From: CAYZJV01 sp049310885
Lineage (GTDB): Bacteria; Spirochaetota; Spirochaetia; Sphaerochaetales; Sphaerochaetaceae
DNA: 64,000 bases
Assembly (NCBI RefSeq): GCF_049310885.1
Contig: NZ_JBMDYO010000001.1
Span: 620,001 to 684,000 of the forward strand
Direction of reading: 5' to 3'
Positions 44,805 to 53,667 of the stretch are shown here, piece after piece (positions within the stretch are counted from its first letter, which is position 1; each line of letters opens with the position of its first letter). The position numbers and the translations under genes are program-made. Under the pieces are notes generated by a model. It searched no databases and was not told where the DNA came from. It was given only the letters and a program-made list of their open reading frames with translations.

Positions 44805-46061
44805 TCAAGATTCATATCCAGTAAATACCAAGGCTCCGTTATGACCTCCGAAACCAAGGGATTCACTCAAAGCATACCGTATCTTGCCATTCTGGCCAAC
44901 ATTAGGTACGTAGTCGAGATCACACTCAGGATCGGCATTGGTCAGATTGAGGGTACAAGGGAAATAGGAATCGCGGATAGCCAGAAGTGAAATTATCGCC
45001 TCCACGGCTCCAGCCGCAGCAACTAAATGTGAAGTCATAGATTTGGTGGAAGAGACTTTAAGCTGCTTGGCGTGGTCTTTGAAAACACTTTTTATAGCTC
45101 TCGTCTCCATGACATCATTAGCCTGTGTACTTGTCCCATGGGCATTGATATAGTCGATATCCTCAGGAGATAGTCCCGCTTCACGAATCGCAGCCCGCAT
45201 CGCACGCGCTGCTCCGCTTCCTTCAGGATCGGGAGCGGTAAGGTGGAAAGCATCACACGTCATACCATATCCCACGATCTCCCCCAAGATATTCGCGCCT
45301 CTAGCCTTAGCGTGTTCCAGTTCCTCGAGAACCAGAATACCGGCCCCTTCCCCAAGGACAAACCCATCTCTATTGGCATCAAATGGTCGGCAAGCGAGCT
45401 CCGGAGTATCATTATAAGCCGTTGAGAGTGCTTGGATCCTACAGAAACCGGCAACTGCCAACTTCGTGATAGCACCTTCCGTTCCTCCCGTTACTGCCAT
45501 ATCGACAATCCCATGTTTAATGGCATGGAAAGCCTCTCCAATTGCATCTGTTCCGGATGCGCAAGCAGTCACGGTAGTATGGCAGGGCCCTTTAATTCCA
45601 TACTTCATGGCAATATTACCAGCAGCCTCATTTGCTATCAATTTCGGGATAGTCAGCGGGGCTACTGCACGCGGCCCCCGTTCGAACAATTTTTCCAGAT
45701 TTTCCTCTACAACCTCGAATCCACCAATTCCATTTCCAAGGTACACACCCGACTGTTCAGGATCATACCCACCTTCACCCTGTGGACCCAGACCGGCTTC
45801 AGCCATTGCCTGTACAGCTGCATAGACTGCATATTGTGAAAAGTCTGCCATTGATCTGACCTCTTTCCGGTCAAGCAGATCGGAGGGGTCGAAATTCTTG
45901 ATCTCACCGGCAATCTTAGCTGGATATTCACTTATATCGAACTTGGTTAGTGGCCCTATACCACTTTTTCCAGCCTTGATATTCTTCCACAACTCATCAA
46001 CTCGTGATCCTAGAGGATTCACCGTTCCCATTCCGGTAACAACTACCCTTCTCTTATCCAT
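44805..46061 (-). CDS. fabF: 3-oxoacyl-ACP synthase II
   Basis: 418 residues, condensing enzyme of chain elongation. Cys-His-His triad: TACASGTDAIGEA, NAHGTSTQANDV and STKSMTSHLVAAAGAVE. ATG 46061 follows AGAGGAG; the GTG at 46082 overlaps the fabG end and has no ribosome site. Follows fabG closely and is separated from fabZ by a repeat element. Confidence 0.96.
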   Translation of the reverse strand: MDKRRVVVTGMGTVNPLGSRVDELWKNIKAGKSGIGPLTKFDISEYPAKIAGEIKNFDPSDLLDRKEVRSMADFSQYAVYAAVQAMAEAGLGPQGEGGYDPEQSGVYLGNGIGGFEVVEENLEKLFERGPRAVAPLTIPKLIANEAAGNIAMKYGIKGPCHTTVTACASGTDAIGEAFHAIKHGIVDMAVTGGTEGAITKLAVAGFCRIQALSTAYNDTPELACRPFDANRDGFVLGEGAGILVLEELEHAKARGANILGEIVGYGMTCDAFHLTAPDPEGSGAARAMRAAIREAGLSPEDIDYINAHGTSTQANDVMETRAIKSVFKDHAKQLKVSSTKSMTSHLVAAAGAVEAIISLLAIRDSYFPCTLNLTNADPECDLDYVPNVGQNGKIRYALSESLGFGGHNGALVFTGYES

Positions 46062-46078
46062 TACAGTATTCTCCTCTT

Positions 46079-46828
46079 TCACATTGCCATGCCGCCATCG
46101 ACGGCAAGTACCTGACCGGTAATATAGGAAGCCTTATCACTACACAAGAAGGCCACTGCTTGAGCAACTTCTGTTGCATCACCAATCCTTCCCAATGGTA
46201 TCTGTGTCTTTAGACTGTCCTTGGCATTCTCCGGCAGAACATCGGTCATATCTGTCTCAATGAAACCCGGAGCTATTACATTCACCCTCACCGAACGACC
46301 AGCTAACTCACGGGCGAGGCTCTTGGAAAAGCCAATTAGCCCTGCCTTTGAGGCTGCATAATTCGTTTGTCCACCATTTCCCATGATACCAACTACCGAG
46401 GAGATGTTTACAATTGTTCCTGTACGCTGGGAGGCCATGACCCGGCTAATTTTCCTACAAGTAAGGAATGCTCCTGTCAAATTCACCCGTAAAACATCTT
46501 CCCAAGCTTCGTCTTTCATCCTCATGATCAATCCATCCCGAGTGATTCCAGCATTGTTTACCAGAATGTCGACTCGAGAAGTCTGCGCAAGGACTGTCGA
46601 AAGCGCTTCTTCTACAGATCCAGCATCCGCCATATCACAGTTTACCCAATGAGCGAGTCCTGAGGGAGCTTCAGCCATCTTACATAATTCATCGGCAGGA
46701 AGGCCTTCTGACCGCGAAAGGTACCATACCTCTATTCCCTCACGGAGAAGCGAGATAACAATTTCCCGTCCAATTCCCCGCGAACCACCAGTAACAATGG
46801 CGCTCTTTCTCTTGATATCCGTACTCAT
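46079..46828 (-). CDS. fabG: 3-oxoacyl-ACP reductase
   Basis: 249 residues, classical SDR. Cofactor motif TGGSRGIGREI, NNAG at about 90, catalytic Ser in NISSVVGIMG and YAASKAG with Tyr and Lys. NADPH reduces 3-oxoacyl-ACP. Its ATG overlaps the fabD stop as ATGA. Confidence 0.96.
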   Translation of the reverse strand: MSTDIKRKSAIVTGGSRGIGREIVISLLREGIEVWYLSRSEGLPADELCKMAEAPSGLAHWVNCDMADAGSVEEALSTVLAQTSRVDILVNNAGITRDGLIMRMKDEAWEDVLRVNLTGAFLTCRKISRVMASQRTGTIVNISSVVGIMGNGGQTNYAASKAGLIGFSKSLARELAGRSVRVNVIAPGFIETDMTDVLPENAKDSLKTQIPLGRIGDATEVAQAVAFLCSDKASYITGQVLAVDGGMAM

Positions 46829-47769
46829 GCTTGAGCCTCCCTTATCTTCTCTATCTCATCATATGTCCCCGCAGGAGTACAATCCACCGATAATCCACTT
46901 GATCGCCACAAACCGGTAAGCACACTGCCGGGACCAATCTCAAGAGCCTTTGATACACCATCATGTACCATATGCTCCATGGTAGTAATCCATTTAACGG
47001 GCGATGAGAGCTGCATCGCGCAAAGTTTTCTTACTTCAGCACCCGATTCAACCCTATTACCGGTCACATTGGCATACAGGATTCCTTGTGGATCGGAACA
47101 GGGTACTGATTCCAAGAATTCGCTGAACTCTCTCACTGCATCCTCCATGAAGGGGGTATGAAATGGACCTGACACCCGAAGGGGAATAATCCGGCGAGCT
47201 CCAGCTTTCTTTAGTGCATCTTCACAGCGCTCAAGTTCTCTTGCAGTCCCTGAAAGTACTACTTGTTTAGGTCCATTGTCATTCGCACAGAACAGCGTAT
47301 CTGAACCCATATGAGAGAGTACCGATTGCACTGCATCGAACCCAAGTCCTATTACCGCGGCCATACCGAGCAATCCATAAGTCTTTTCGGCATCAACCGA
47401 AGCTTTTGCCATCAGCCTCCCACGTTTGGAAACGACAGAAAAAAGCGACTGTTCATCCAGCACTCCAGAACCTGCATAGGCAGAGAGTTCTCCCAAACTG
47501 AAGCCAGCATGACATGAGAAGTCTATACCGAGGTCTTGAAGAACCAATGAAGCACTACGATTGGCAAGAGTTATTGCTACTTGGGTCAATTCCGTTTGCT
47601 GCAACGTTGCTCCATCTGCGTTTTGAAGGATCGAGAAGAGATCTAAGCTGCAAACTTCAGAAGCCAAGGAGAAGAGATCTCTCACTCGTTGGGAATGTGC
47701 ATGGAGATCCAAGGCCATCTGTGGCTTCTGGGCACCTTGCCCAGGATAACATGCTGCGTAGGTTACCAT
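46825..47769 (-). CDS. fabD: Malonyl-CoA:ACP transacylase
   Basis: 314 residues. GQGAQKPQM at the N-terminus, nucleophile Ser in HAGFSLGELSAY and catalytic His in GPFHTPFM. It loads malonyl groups onto ACP for the condensing enzymes. Overlaps fabH by 7 bases and fabG by ATGA. No acpP gene follows, although fabD-fabG-acpP-fabF is a common order elsewhere. Confidence 0.95.
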   Translation of the reverse strand: MVTYAACYPGQGAQKPQMALDLHAHSQRVRDLFSLASEVCSLDLFSILQNADGATLQQTELTQVAITLANRSASLVLQDLGIDFSCHAGFSLGELSAYAGSGVLDEQSLFSVVSKRGRLMAKASVDAEKTYGLLGMAAVIGLGFDAVQSVLSHMGSDTLFCANDNGPKQVVLSGTARELERCEDALKKAGARRIIPLRVSGPFHTPFMEDAVREFSEFLESVPCSDPQGILYANVTGNRVESGAEVRKLCAMQLSSPVKWITTMEHMVHDGVSKALEIGPGSVLTGLWRSSGLSVDCTPAGTYDEIEKIREAQA

Positions 47770-48755
47770 TGTATGAGATTTCCTCCGTATGTAAGGCCTG
47801 CTCCAAAACCGATAGTCATAATCCGTTGACCTCTCTTGAGCAACCCCTCCTCTTCCATCTCCCGCAATGCAATGGGGATACTGGCAGCTGATGTATTTGC
47901 ATAATCTTCAATATTCATGAAAAATTTATCCTGATCGATCTTCAGTCTTTTTGCAGCAGCACTAATTATCCGACTATTGGCTTGATGGGGAACTATCCAA
48001 TCGATATCCTCAATAGTGAGCTGATTCCTACTCAACAACTCATCCACCACTTCACCCAATACCCGCACTGCAAAATTATATACTGATCTTCCATCCATGT
48101 GGAGCTTATCGCCTTTTCCGGTATTGGCCAATCCATTGGTGGTATTGGTACCTCCTTTTGGAATACAGAGATAGTTGGAACCACTTCCTTCGGCATGGAG
48201 AACGCTATCGACTATCTTTCCATCGGATTCTCCAGAGGCTTCCACCAGAACACAACCGGCGCCATCACCAAACAGTACACACGTGTTTCGATCGCTCCAA
48301 TCGGTAACGGCAGAGAGTTTTTCCGCACCAATAACCAAAACAGAGGGCACTGTTCCATTGGAGACCAGACCCCTAGCAACCTCGACAGCATAGATGAACC
48401 CTGTACAACCAGCGGCAATATCGAACGCAGGTATCACCGAAAGTCCTAACTTGTCTTGGATAACACACGCTGTAGCGGGAAAGCCTGGAAAATCTTGCGT
48501 AGCAGTAGCCAGTACAATAGCTCCAATTTCCTCTTTTCTGATTCCATGACGGCGAAATAGGTCTTTCACAGCCCCTACAGCGAGATCGCTGGTTGCAGTA
48601 TCTGAATCAGCCAGATGCCGGGCGCCTATTCCAGTATGTGATCGAATCCAATCATCACTTGTATCGACGGTCTTGGCCAGTTCATCATTTGTCACCCGCT
48701 TCGGCGGGACATATGCTCCAACAGCCCGAATATACGCATGAGCTGGTTTAATCAT
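47763..48755 (-). CDS. fabH: 3-oxoacyl-ACP synthase III
   Basis: 330 residues. Catalytic Cys in DIAAGCTGFIYA, His in WIVPHQANSRI and Asn in YANTSAASIP. It starts chains by joining acetyl- (or branched acyl-) CoA to malonyl-ACP. AAAGGAG precedes the ATG and sits on the left edge of repeat copy B, so the repeat could affect its translation. First gene of the fab cluster, divergent from accB. Confidence 0.95.
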   Translation of the reverse strand: MIKPAHAYIRAVGAYVPPKRVTNDELAKTVDTSDDWIRSHTGIGARHLADSDTATSDLAVGAVKDLFRRHGIRKEEIGAIVLATATQDFPGFPATACVIQDKLGLSVIPAFDIAAGCTGFIYAVEVARGLVSNGTVPSVLVIGAEKLSAVTDWSDRNTCVLFGDGAGCVLVEASGESDGKIVDSVLHAEGSGSNYLCIPKGGTNTTNGLANTGKGDKLHMDGRSVYNFAVRVLGEVVDELLSRNQLTIEDIDWIVPHQANSRIISAAAKRLKIDQDKFFMNIEDYANTSAASIPIALREMEEEGLLKRGQRIMTIGFGAGLTYGGNLIQW

Positions 48756-48767
48756 AGGAAAACTCCT

Positions 48768-48909
48768 TTATTTCCCAACAAAGCGAGGGCAGCGTATCCA
48801 TATACATGGATATTTTGCCGAACGAGTGCAGGAAACGCAAGTTGCTATACCTCGCCCTTCGGGGCGGAGTAGGAGGCAACGCCTCCTCTTCCAGGGCTTG
48901 CCCTGGGGT
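48768..48909. repeat. Dispersed structured repeat, copy B (complete)
   Basis: TTATTTCCCAACAAAGCGAG, a perfect inner hairpin TATCCAT-ATAC-ATGGATA, CGAACGAGTGCAGGAAACG, then hairpins CGCCCTTCGGGGCG, GGAGGC-AAC-GCCTCC and CCAGGGCTTGCCCTGG. The layout equals copy A while stems differ in sequence. It would form the 5' leader of the fabH message. Confidence 0.78.
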
Positions 48910-48954
48910 ATTGAAACCTTTCATTCTCTTGTTGGGTAGTGACCCTACCTCTAT

Positions 48955-48981
48955 TTATTACAATATTTACTATTTTGTCAA
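48955..48981 (-). promoter_or_regulatory. Probable fabH promoter
   Basis: Minus strand TTGACA (48981-48976), then TAATAA after 15 bp or ATAAAT after 17 bp. The -35 is half of the shared palindrome. The transcript would carry repeat copy B as its leader. Confidence 0.4.
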
Positions 48982-48989
48982 TATTGACA
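48976..48989. promoter_or_regulatory. Shared operator-like palindrome between fab and acc operons
   Basis: TGTCAATATTGACA, a perfect 14-bp palindrome. Its right arm is the accB -35 (TTGACA) and its left arm, on the other strand, is a fabH -35. A bound dimer would shut both operons. It does not match the FapR box I know; no regulator gene is adjacent. Confidence 0.55.
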
Positions 48990-49012
48990 CTTTTATTCTA
49001 TCCCGTTATCAT
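48984..49012 (+). promoter_or_regulatory. accBCDA promoter
   Basis: TTGACA, 17-bp spacer, TATCAT; predicted start near 49019, about 36 bases before the accB ATG. Confidence 0.65.
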
Positions 49013-49054
49013 CTCAAGTATTGGTCGTGTGGCCCTACACATCGGGAGGACCCT

Positions 49055-49486
49055 ATGGATAAGAAAACCGTTAAATCGTATATCGACATGTTTGAAAAGA
49101 GCTCATTGAGTGAACTGGAATTCTCATCAGAAGAATTCACTATCCGTATGAAGAAGCAATCTGAAACAAGCAGGGAGGCCGAATATAGTCAAATCGTCCA
49201 TCGCCCTGAAAAGGTGGAAACTAAACCAGAGACGACACCATCAAACCACCGGATCATTACCAGCCCTATCGTGGGAACCTTTTATAGGACGCCTTCTCCC
49301 GACTCCCCTCCTTATGTTGAAGTCGGTGATACGGTAGAAAAAGGTGATATCGTATGCACACTTGAAGCAATGAAACTCATGAACCAACTGGAAGCCGAAT
49401 ACCGTTGCGAGATAATCGCTATACTCGCTACCCAAGGGAGCATGGTCGAGTATGGGCAACCGTTATTTGAGGTGAAACCGCTATGA
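49055..49486 (+). CDS. accB: Biotin carboxyl carrier protein of acetyl-CoA carboxylase
   Basis: 143 residues. A short N-terminal helical region, a Pro/Lys/Thr-rich linker (about 40-68) and a C-terminal biotinyl domain with the biotinylated Lys in EAMKLMN at about 110. Carries CO2 from AccC to the AccAD transferase. ATG 49055 follows GGGAGGA; the open frame extends back to 48806 through repeat copy B, but that part is not coding. Stop overlaps accC as ATGA. Confidence 0.95.
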   Translation: MDKKTVKSYIDMFEKSSLSELEFSSEEFTIRMKKQSETSREAEYSQIVHRPEKVETKPETTPSNHRIITSPIVGTFYRTPSPDSPPYVEVGDTVEKGDIVCTLEAMKLMNQLEAEYRCEIIAILATQGSMVEYGQPLFEVKPL

Positions 49487-50811
49487 TCCGATCGTTGCTG
49501 ATTGCGAACCGCGGCGAAATAGCCGTGCGCATAATCAGGACATGCAAAGAGATGGGAATCCGGACCGTTGCAGTCTATTCAGAGGCAGATAGGGATTCAT
49601 TGCATACACAGATGGCAGACCAAGCTGTCTGTATAGGTCCCGCTTCATCTAAAGACAGTTACCTGAATATTGGAAATCTTATTACCGCAGCTTGTACCAC
49701 TCGCTGTGATGCCATACATCCCGGAGTGGGTTTCCTCTCGGAGAATCCAAAATTCGCCGAAGCAGTGGAGGAATCTGGATTGATATTCATAGGCCCCACA
49801 GCCCAAACCATCCGGATGCTCGGAGACAAGGTTCAATCCAGACATACCGCTGTAGAAGCTGGTGTTCCCGTTACCCCGGGAAGTATGGAGCCGATAAGCG
49901 ATGCCACCAGCGCTGCCCAGATAGCAGATGAGATCGGATATCCGGTTATCCTCAAAGCCGCTGCAGGCGGAGGTGGAAGGGGTATGCGTATCGTCCGAGA
50001 GCCGAAAGAGCTTCCAGGGGCAATCTCAATAGCTTCGCGCGAAGCTCTGGCATTCTTTGCAGACGGCACCATCCATATGGAAAAATACCTTCTGAATCCA
50101 CGACATGTAGAAATCCAATTACTCTCCGATGGAAAAGGGCACGTGGTCCATTTGGGCGAACGGGATTGCTCAGTACAGAAGAACCACCAAAAACTGATTG
50201 AAGAGAGCCCTTCCCCTATCATAGATGAACAGATGAGAAGACAGATGGGTGCGGATTCGGTACGTCTATTTTCCCATATCGGATACAGAGGAGCGGGAAC
50301 GATCGAATTTCTTGTCCAGGATGGCAACTATTGGTTTATGGAGGTGAATGCTCGGGTACAGGTAGAACATCCTGTAACCGAAATGGTCTGTTCAACAGAT
50401 ATCATCAGACAGCAAATCCTCATAGCAAGTGGAAAATCAATAGAATTGGATGGAAGCGCTGCGAAATTGACTGGTCATGCCATGGAGTGTCGAGTCAATG
50501 CTCTCACTCCTGGAATCGTAACGACATTCTCACCTCCATTGGGTCCCTCGGTCAGGGTAGACACCCATCTATTCCAGGGAGCCCAAGTAAGCCCCCACTA
50601 CGACCCTATGGTCGCTAAGGTGATAGTCCATGGTCCGGATCGCCAGAGGACCATTGAGATCATGCTCAGGGCTCTCCGTGAATTCAAAATAGAGGGAATT
50701 AAAACCAATATCGAATCACAGTGTATCATCCTACAATCCAAGCCTTTCCGATCGGGTTCATTCGGAACTGATCTCCATGCCCGTCTTTTCGACGGAGAGA
50801 ATACGAGGTAA
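49483..50811 (+). CDS. accC: Biotin carboxylase subunit of acetyl-CoA carboxylase
   Basis: 442 residues, ATP-grasp enzyme. IANRGEIAVRIIRT at the N-terminus, AAAGGGGRGMRIV glycine loop, MEKYLLNPRHVEIQLL, EVNARVQVEHPVTE with catalytic residues. It carboxylates biotin on AccB with bicarbonate and ATP. Coupled to accB by ATGA and 5 bases from accD. Confidence 0.96.
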   Translation: MIRSLLIANRGEIAVRIIRTCKEMGIRTVAVYSEADRDSLHTQMADQAVCIGPASSKDSYLNIGNLITAACTTRCDAIHPGVGFLSENPKFAEAVEESGLIFIGPTAQTIRMLGDKVQSRHTAVEAGVPVTPGSMEPISDATSAAQIADEIGYPVILKAAAGGGGRGMRIVREPKELPGAISIASREALAFFADGTIHMEKYLLNPRHVEIQLLSDGKGHVVHLGERDCSVQKNHQKLIEESPSPIIDEQMRRQMGADSVRLFSHIGYRGAGTIEFLVQDGNYWFMEVNARVQVEHPVTEMVCSTDIIRQQILIASGKSIELDGSAAKLTGHAMECRVNALTPGIVTTFSPPLGPSVRVDTHLFQGAQVSPHYDPMVAKVIVHGPDRQRTIEIMLRALREFKIEGIKTNIESQCIILQSKPFRSGSFGTDLHARLFDGENTR

Positions 50812-50816
50812 TCACT

Positions 50817-51608
50817 ATGCGAAAGACAGAGAGTTGTCCATCGTGCCACCGAATGGTCTCGCACGATGTACTTGAGAAATACCTTATGGTTTGCCCTGAA
50901 TGCGGCTTCCACCATCGACTCGACGCAACAGAAAGGATTGGGCAGATAGCCGATCGCGACTCGTTCGTAGAGTTTTCCGGTGAGTTGTGTTCAAAAAATC
51001 CCATTGAGTTGGATGGTTATGCCGAAAAATTATTGCAGAGTCAGAAAAAATCATCAATGAACGATGCTGTTGTAACTGGAAACTGTACTATTGAGAATCT
51101 TCCAGCGGTACTTGCAGTCATGTCCTTCGATTTCATGGGTGGTAGCATGGGTTCTGTCGTTGGTGAGAAAATTACCCAAGCGATGTTTGAAGGAGCCCTC
51201 TCTCATACACCGGTGATCATATTCACCGCAAGCGGCGGAGCCCGTATGCAGGAGGGAATCTTCAGTCTCATGCAGATGGCAAAGACAGCAAGTGCAGCTG
51301 CCCTATTGGAAAAGACAGGAGTGCCATTGTTCATCGTACTTACCCATCCCACTACAGGTGGAGTCACAGCATCGTTCGCCATGTTGGGCGATGTAATCCT
51401 TGCCGAACCAGGAGCCTTGATCGGCTTTGCCGGTCCAAGGGTTATCGAAGGAACCATTGGTCAAAAACTCCCTGAAGGATTCCAACAAGCGGAATTCCAG
51501 ATGAAGAAAGGATTTGTGGATGCCATTGTATCCCGTGACAAACTACGTAGCCGATTGGCATTTCTCATGAAAACACATGGAGGATCCGTACATGAACAAG
51601 AAGCATGA
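50817..51608 (+). CDS. accD: Acetyl-CoA carboxylase carboxyltransferase beta subunit
   Basis: 263 residues. N-terminal zinc ribbon (CPSCHR near residue 7, CPECGFHH near residue 26) and a crotonase-fold domain with MGGSMGSVVGEK, SGGARMQEGIFSLMQM and GFAGPRVIEGTIGQKLPEGF. With AccA it moves the carboxyl group from biotin to acetyl-CoA. Overlaps the start of accA by 17 bases. Confidence 0.96.
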   Translation: MRKTESCPSCHRMVSHDVLEKYLMVCPECGFHHRLDATERIGQIADRDSFVEFSGELCSKNPIELDGYAEKLLQSQKKSSMNDAVVTGNCTIENLPAVLAVMSFDFMGGSMGSVVGEKITQAMFEGALSHTPVIIFTASGGARMQEGIFSLMQMAKTASAAALLEKTGVPLFIVLTHPTTGGVTASFAMLGDVILAEPGALIGFAGPRVIEGTIGQKLPEGFQQAEFQMKKGFVDAIVSRDKLRSRLAFLMKTHGGSVHEQEA

Positions 51609-52530
51609 GGAATTGTTGAAGGATTCGGTCTCTCGATTGGAAGAGTTTGCTTCAAGCGACCCTCGCACTAAGGAAAGATCCTCATGGGATTGCGTACTAC
51701 TATCCCGACAGCAGGGAAGACCCGGTGCAGCTACCTATATCGACCTGATCTGTGATGACTTCATGGAATTGCATGGAGATCGAACCTTTGGCGATGATCC
51801 AGCTATGATCGGTGGAATTGGTACTATCGAGGGAAGGGCAATTACCTTTATCGGGAATAGAAAAGGGATGAACCTCCGTGAGAATATCGAGAGAAACTAT
51901 GGAATGAGTAATCCTGAAGGATATCGAAAGGCACTCAGGTTAGCCAAGCAAGCAGAAAAATTCAATCGCCCTATTGTTTGTTTCATCGACACTCCTGGAG
52001 CTTTTCCGGGATTAGGAGCTGAGGAGCGGGGTATAGGAGAGGCTATAGCACGGAATTTGAAGGAGTTCTCCATGCTTAAAGTCCCTGTCCTCAGTTTCAT
52101 AATCGGAGAAGGTGGAAGCGGTGGTGCATTAGGTATCGGAGTCGGGGACAAACTATATATGTTAGAAAATGCTGTATACTCTGTAATCACTCCGGAAGGA
52201 TTCGCTTCCATACTCTTGAGAGACCCCTCTAGGGCTCAAGAAGCCGCAGAGGCAATGAAAATGACAGCTAGGGATCTCAAACGATTCAATATTATCCACG
52301 ATATCATTCCTGAGGTTCCCGAAGGTGCCCATAAGGACCCCCAATTCACCGCAAAAGAGATACGAAAGACCATAATACGGGATTTCAATACACTCTGTAG
52401 CAAACCATCGGCCAATCTTGTACGATACCGGATCCGAAAAATCAGGGGAATCGGAGAATTCGAAGGTTCCGATGCATGGTGGACTACATTAATGGATGTA
52501 TTTAAATTAACGAGCGATCTTCGGTCGTAA
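51592..52530 (+). CDS. accA: Acetyl-CoA carboxylase carboxyltransferase alpha subunit
   Basis: 312 residues. TYIDLICDDFMELHGDRTFG, FIDTPGAFPGLGAEERGI, GEGGSGGALGIGVGD and TPEGFASILLRD are the AccA landmarks. ATG 51592 follows GGAGGATCCGTAC within accD. Its stop codon abuts, with no spacer, the stop codon of the convergent unknown gene. Confidence 0.96.
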   Translation: MNKKHEELLKDSVSRLEEFASSDPRTKERSSWDCVLLSRQQGRPGAATYIDLICDDFMELHGDRTFGDDPAMIGGIGTIEGRAITFIGNRKGMNLRENIERNYGMSNPEGYRKALRLAKQAEKFNRPIVCFIDTPGAFPGLGAEERGIGEAIARNLKEFSMLKVPVLSFIIGEGGSGGALGIGVGDKLYMLENAVYSVITPEGFASILLRDPSRAQEAAEAMKMTARDLKRFNIIHDIIPEVPEGAHKDPQFTAKEIRKTIIRDFNTLCSKPSANLVRYRIRKIRGIGEFEGSDAWWTTLMDVFKLTSDLRS

Positions 52531-53667
52531 TTAGCTGGAGGGGCTATGCTTCTTCAAGCCGACTGGAGTATGGCCCCGCAATTCCCATTTCCTGCAGTGA
52601 TCGCTCATCTGTGCATACAATTCGGTGAATCGGGTGATCTCCTCCATCCCAGTAAACAACAACCCGTATTCGTTGAGCAAGTCGAAGACATCCTGCATCC
52701 CTTCACCAACGATGCAGGTGTCTGAGATGTCATCCATGAGATCTTCGATCTGCTCCCCATCCGGCAAACGATAACCACTAAGAAACTCTAGCATTGCATT
52801 TGCAGCTGGCGATTCGTCGTCATACGGAGTCTGGAAGTATTTTACCAGATCATCACGCGACGGAGCATAGTAGGACACCTGTTTGACCTTATCGAGGAAT
52901 TCGGCTACCTCTAACTCGTTTTGGAAATATGAGGATATGACCAATTCGTCTTCGAACCACCAGTAGTACTGCACTTTACCCAGTTCCACTAATTCATCGG
53001 CCACCATTGCAGGAGTGAGCGTTTCAGATTCGAATCGATTCCAAACAACTGCATATTGGTCAATATCTAAGACACCATAGAGATTGGATAATGATACGGC
53101 ATACGCGTTCAATCGTTGATGCAGGCTGACCGTATCCCATATAGTGGTCTCATCGAGCATGTGTAGCGCGGGAATCAGCTCTCTCGGAACAACAGCCGTG
53201 AAGGTGTCCCCAGTTTTGAACAGGTAGAGGAAGCCATAGTTATGAGCATGGGAAATATCTCTGAACCTGAGTGCATCGTGAGCAATCTCAATGGAAGGAT
53301 TCTCTTTGAACCGTGTAAGAAATTCCAGATTCCTATGAGGAAAGTAAGGAAGCATCTTCGGAAACTGTGAGACAAGATGTGGTGCGATCTTTCCAACAAC
53401 CTGCTTTTTCCTATATGAGGAGGGAATATGCAACTCATGGTCTTGGGCTAAATCCTTGAGATGGTCCTTACTATAGGCTTCTAGGCAAGCCGAAATTGAG
53501 TACTCGGGAGTTGCCGATATCGCTGCATTATGCAACAGCTCGAGATTGAGTGCGTCATCAGTATCCATAATGCTTCTCAACAGATCGTGGCTGAAGACGG
53601 GAGATGTATATAATTCTTCTTTCGGTACCGTATACCTAGTATGTTCCATATCCTTAATGTAACACAT
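52531..53667 (-). CDS. Hypothetical protein, coupled to the DUF4954 gene
   Basis: About 378 residues, soluble and acidic, with no signal peptide or membrane span. I do not recognise a named family. A segment at about 65-100 (AYSKDHLKDLAQDHEL, then IPSSYRKKQVVGKI) resembles a SAP/Rho-N type helix-extended-loop-helix, and the end (LYAQMSDHCRKWELRGHTP) recalls a C-terminal motif seen in many Firmicute hypothetical proteins. ATG 53667 overlaps the DUF4954 stop as TGATG; ATG 53649 with AAGGA too close is the alternative. It ends directly against accA. Confidence 0.7.
   Translation of the reverse strand: MCYIKDMEHTRYTVPKEELYTSPVFSHDLLRSIMDTDDALNLELLHNAAISATPEYSISACLEAYSKDHLKDLAQDHELHIPSSYRKKQVVGKIAPHLVSQFPKMLPYFPHRNLEFLTRFKENPSIEIAHDALRFRDISHAHNYGFLYLFKTGDTFTAVVPRELIPALHMLDETTIWDTVSLHQRLNAYAVSLSNLYGVLDIDQYAVVWNRFESETLTPAMVADELVELGKVQYYWWFEDELVISSYFQNELEVAEFLDKVKQVSYYAPSRDDLVKYFQTPYDDESPAANAMLEFLSGYRLPDGEQIEDLMDDISDTCIVGEGMQDVFDLLNEYGLLFTGMEEITRFTELYAQMSDHCRKWELRGHTPVGLKKHSPSS

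Noticed and set aside
48806..49054. Open frame extending accB upstream by 83 codons
   Set aside because: It runs through repeat copy B and the promoter; the GGGAGGA-ATG at 49055 matches normal BCCP length.
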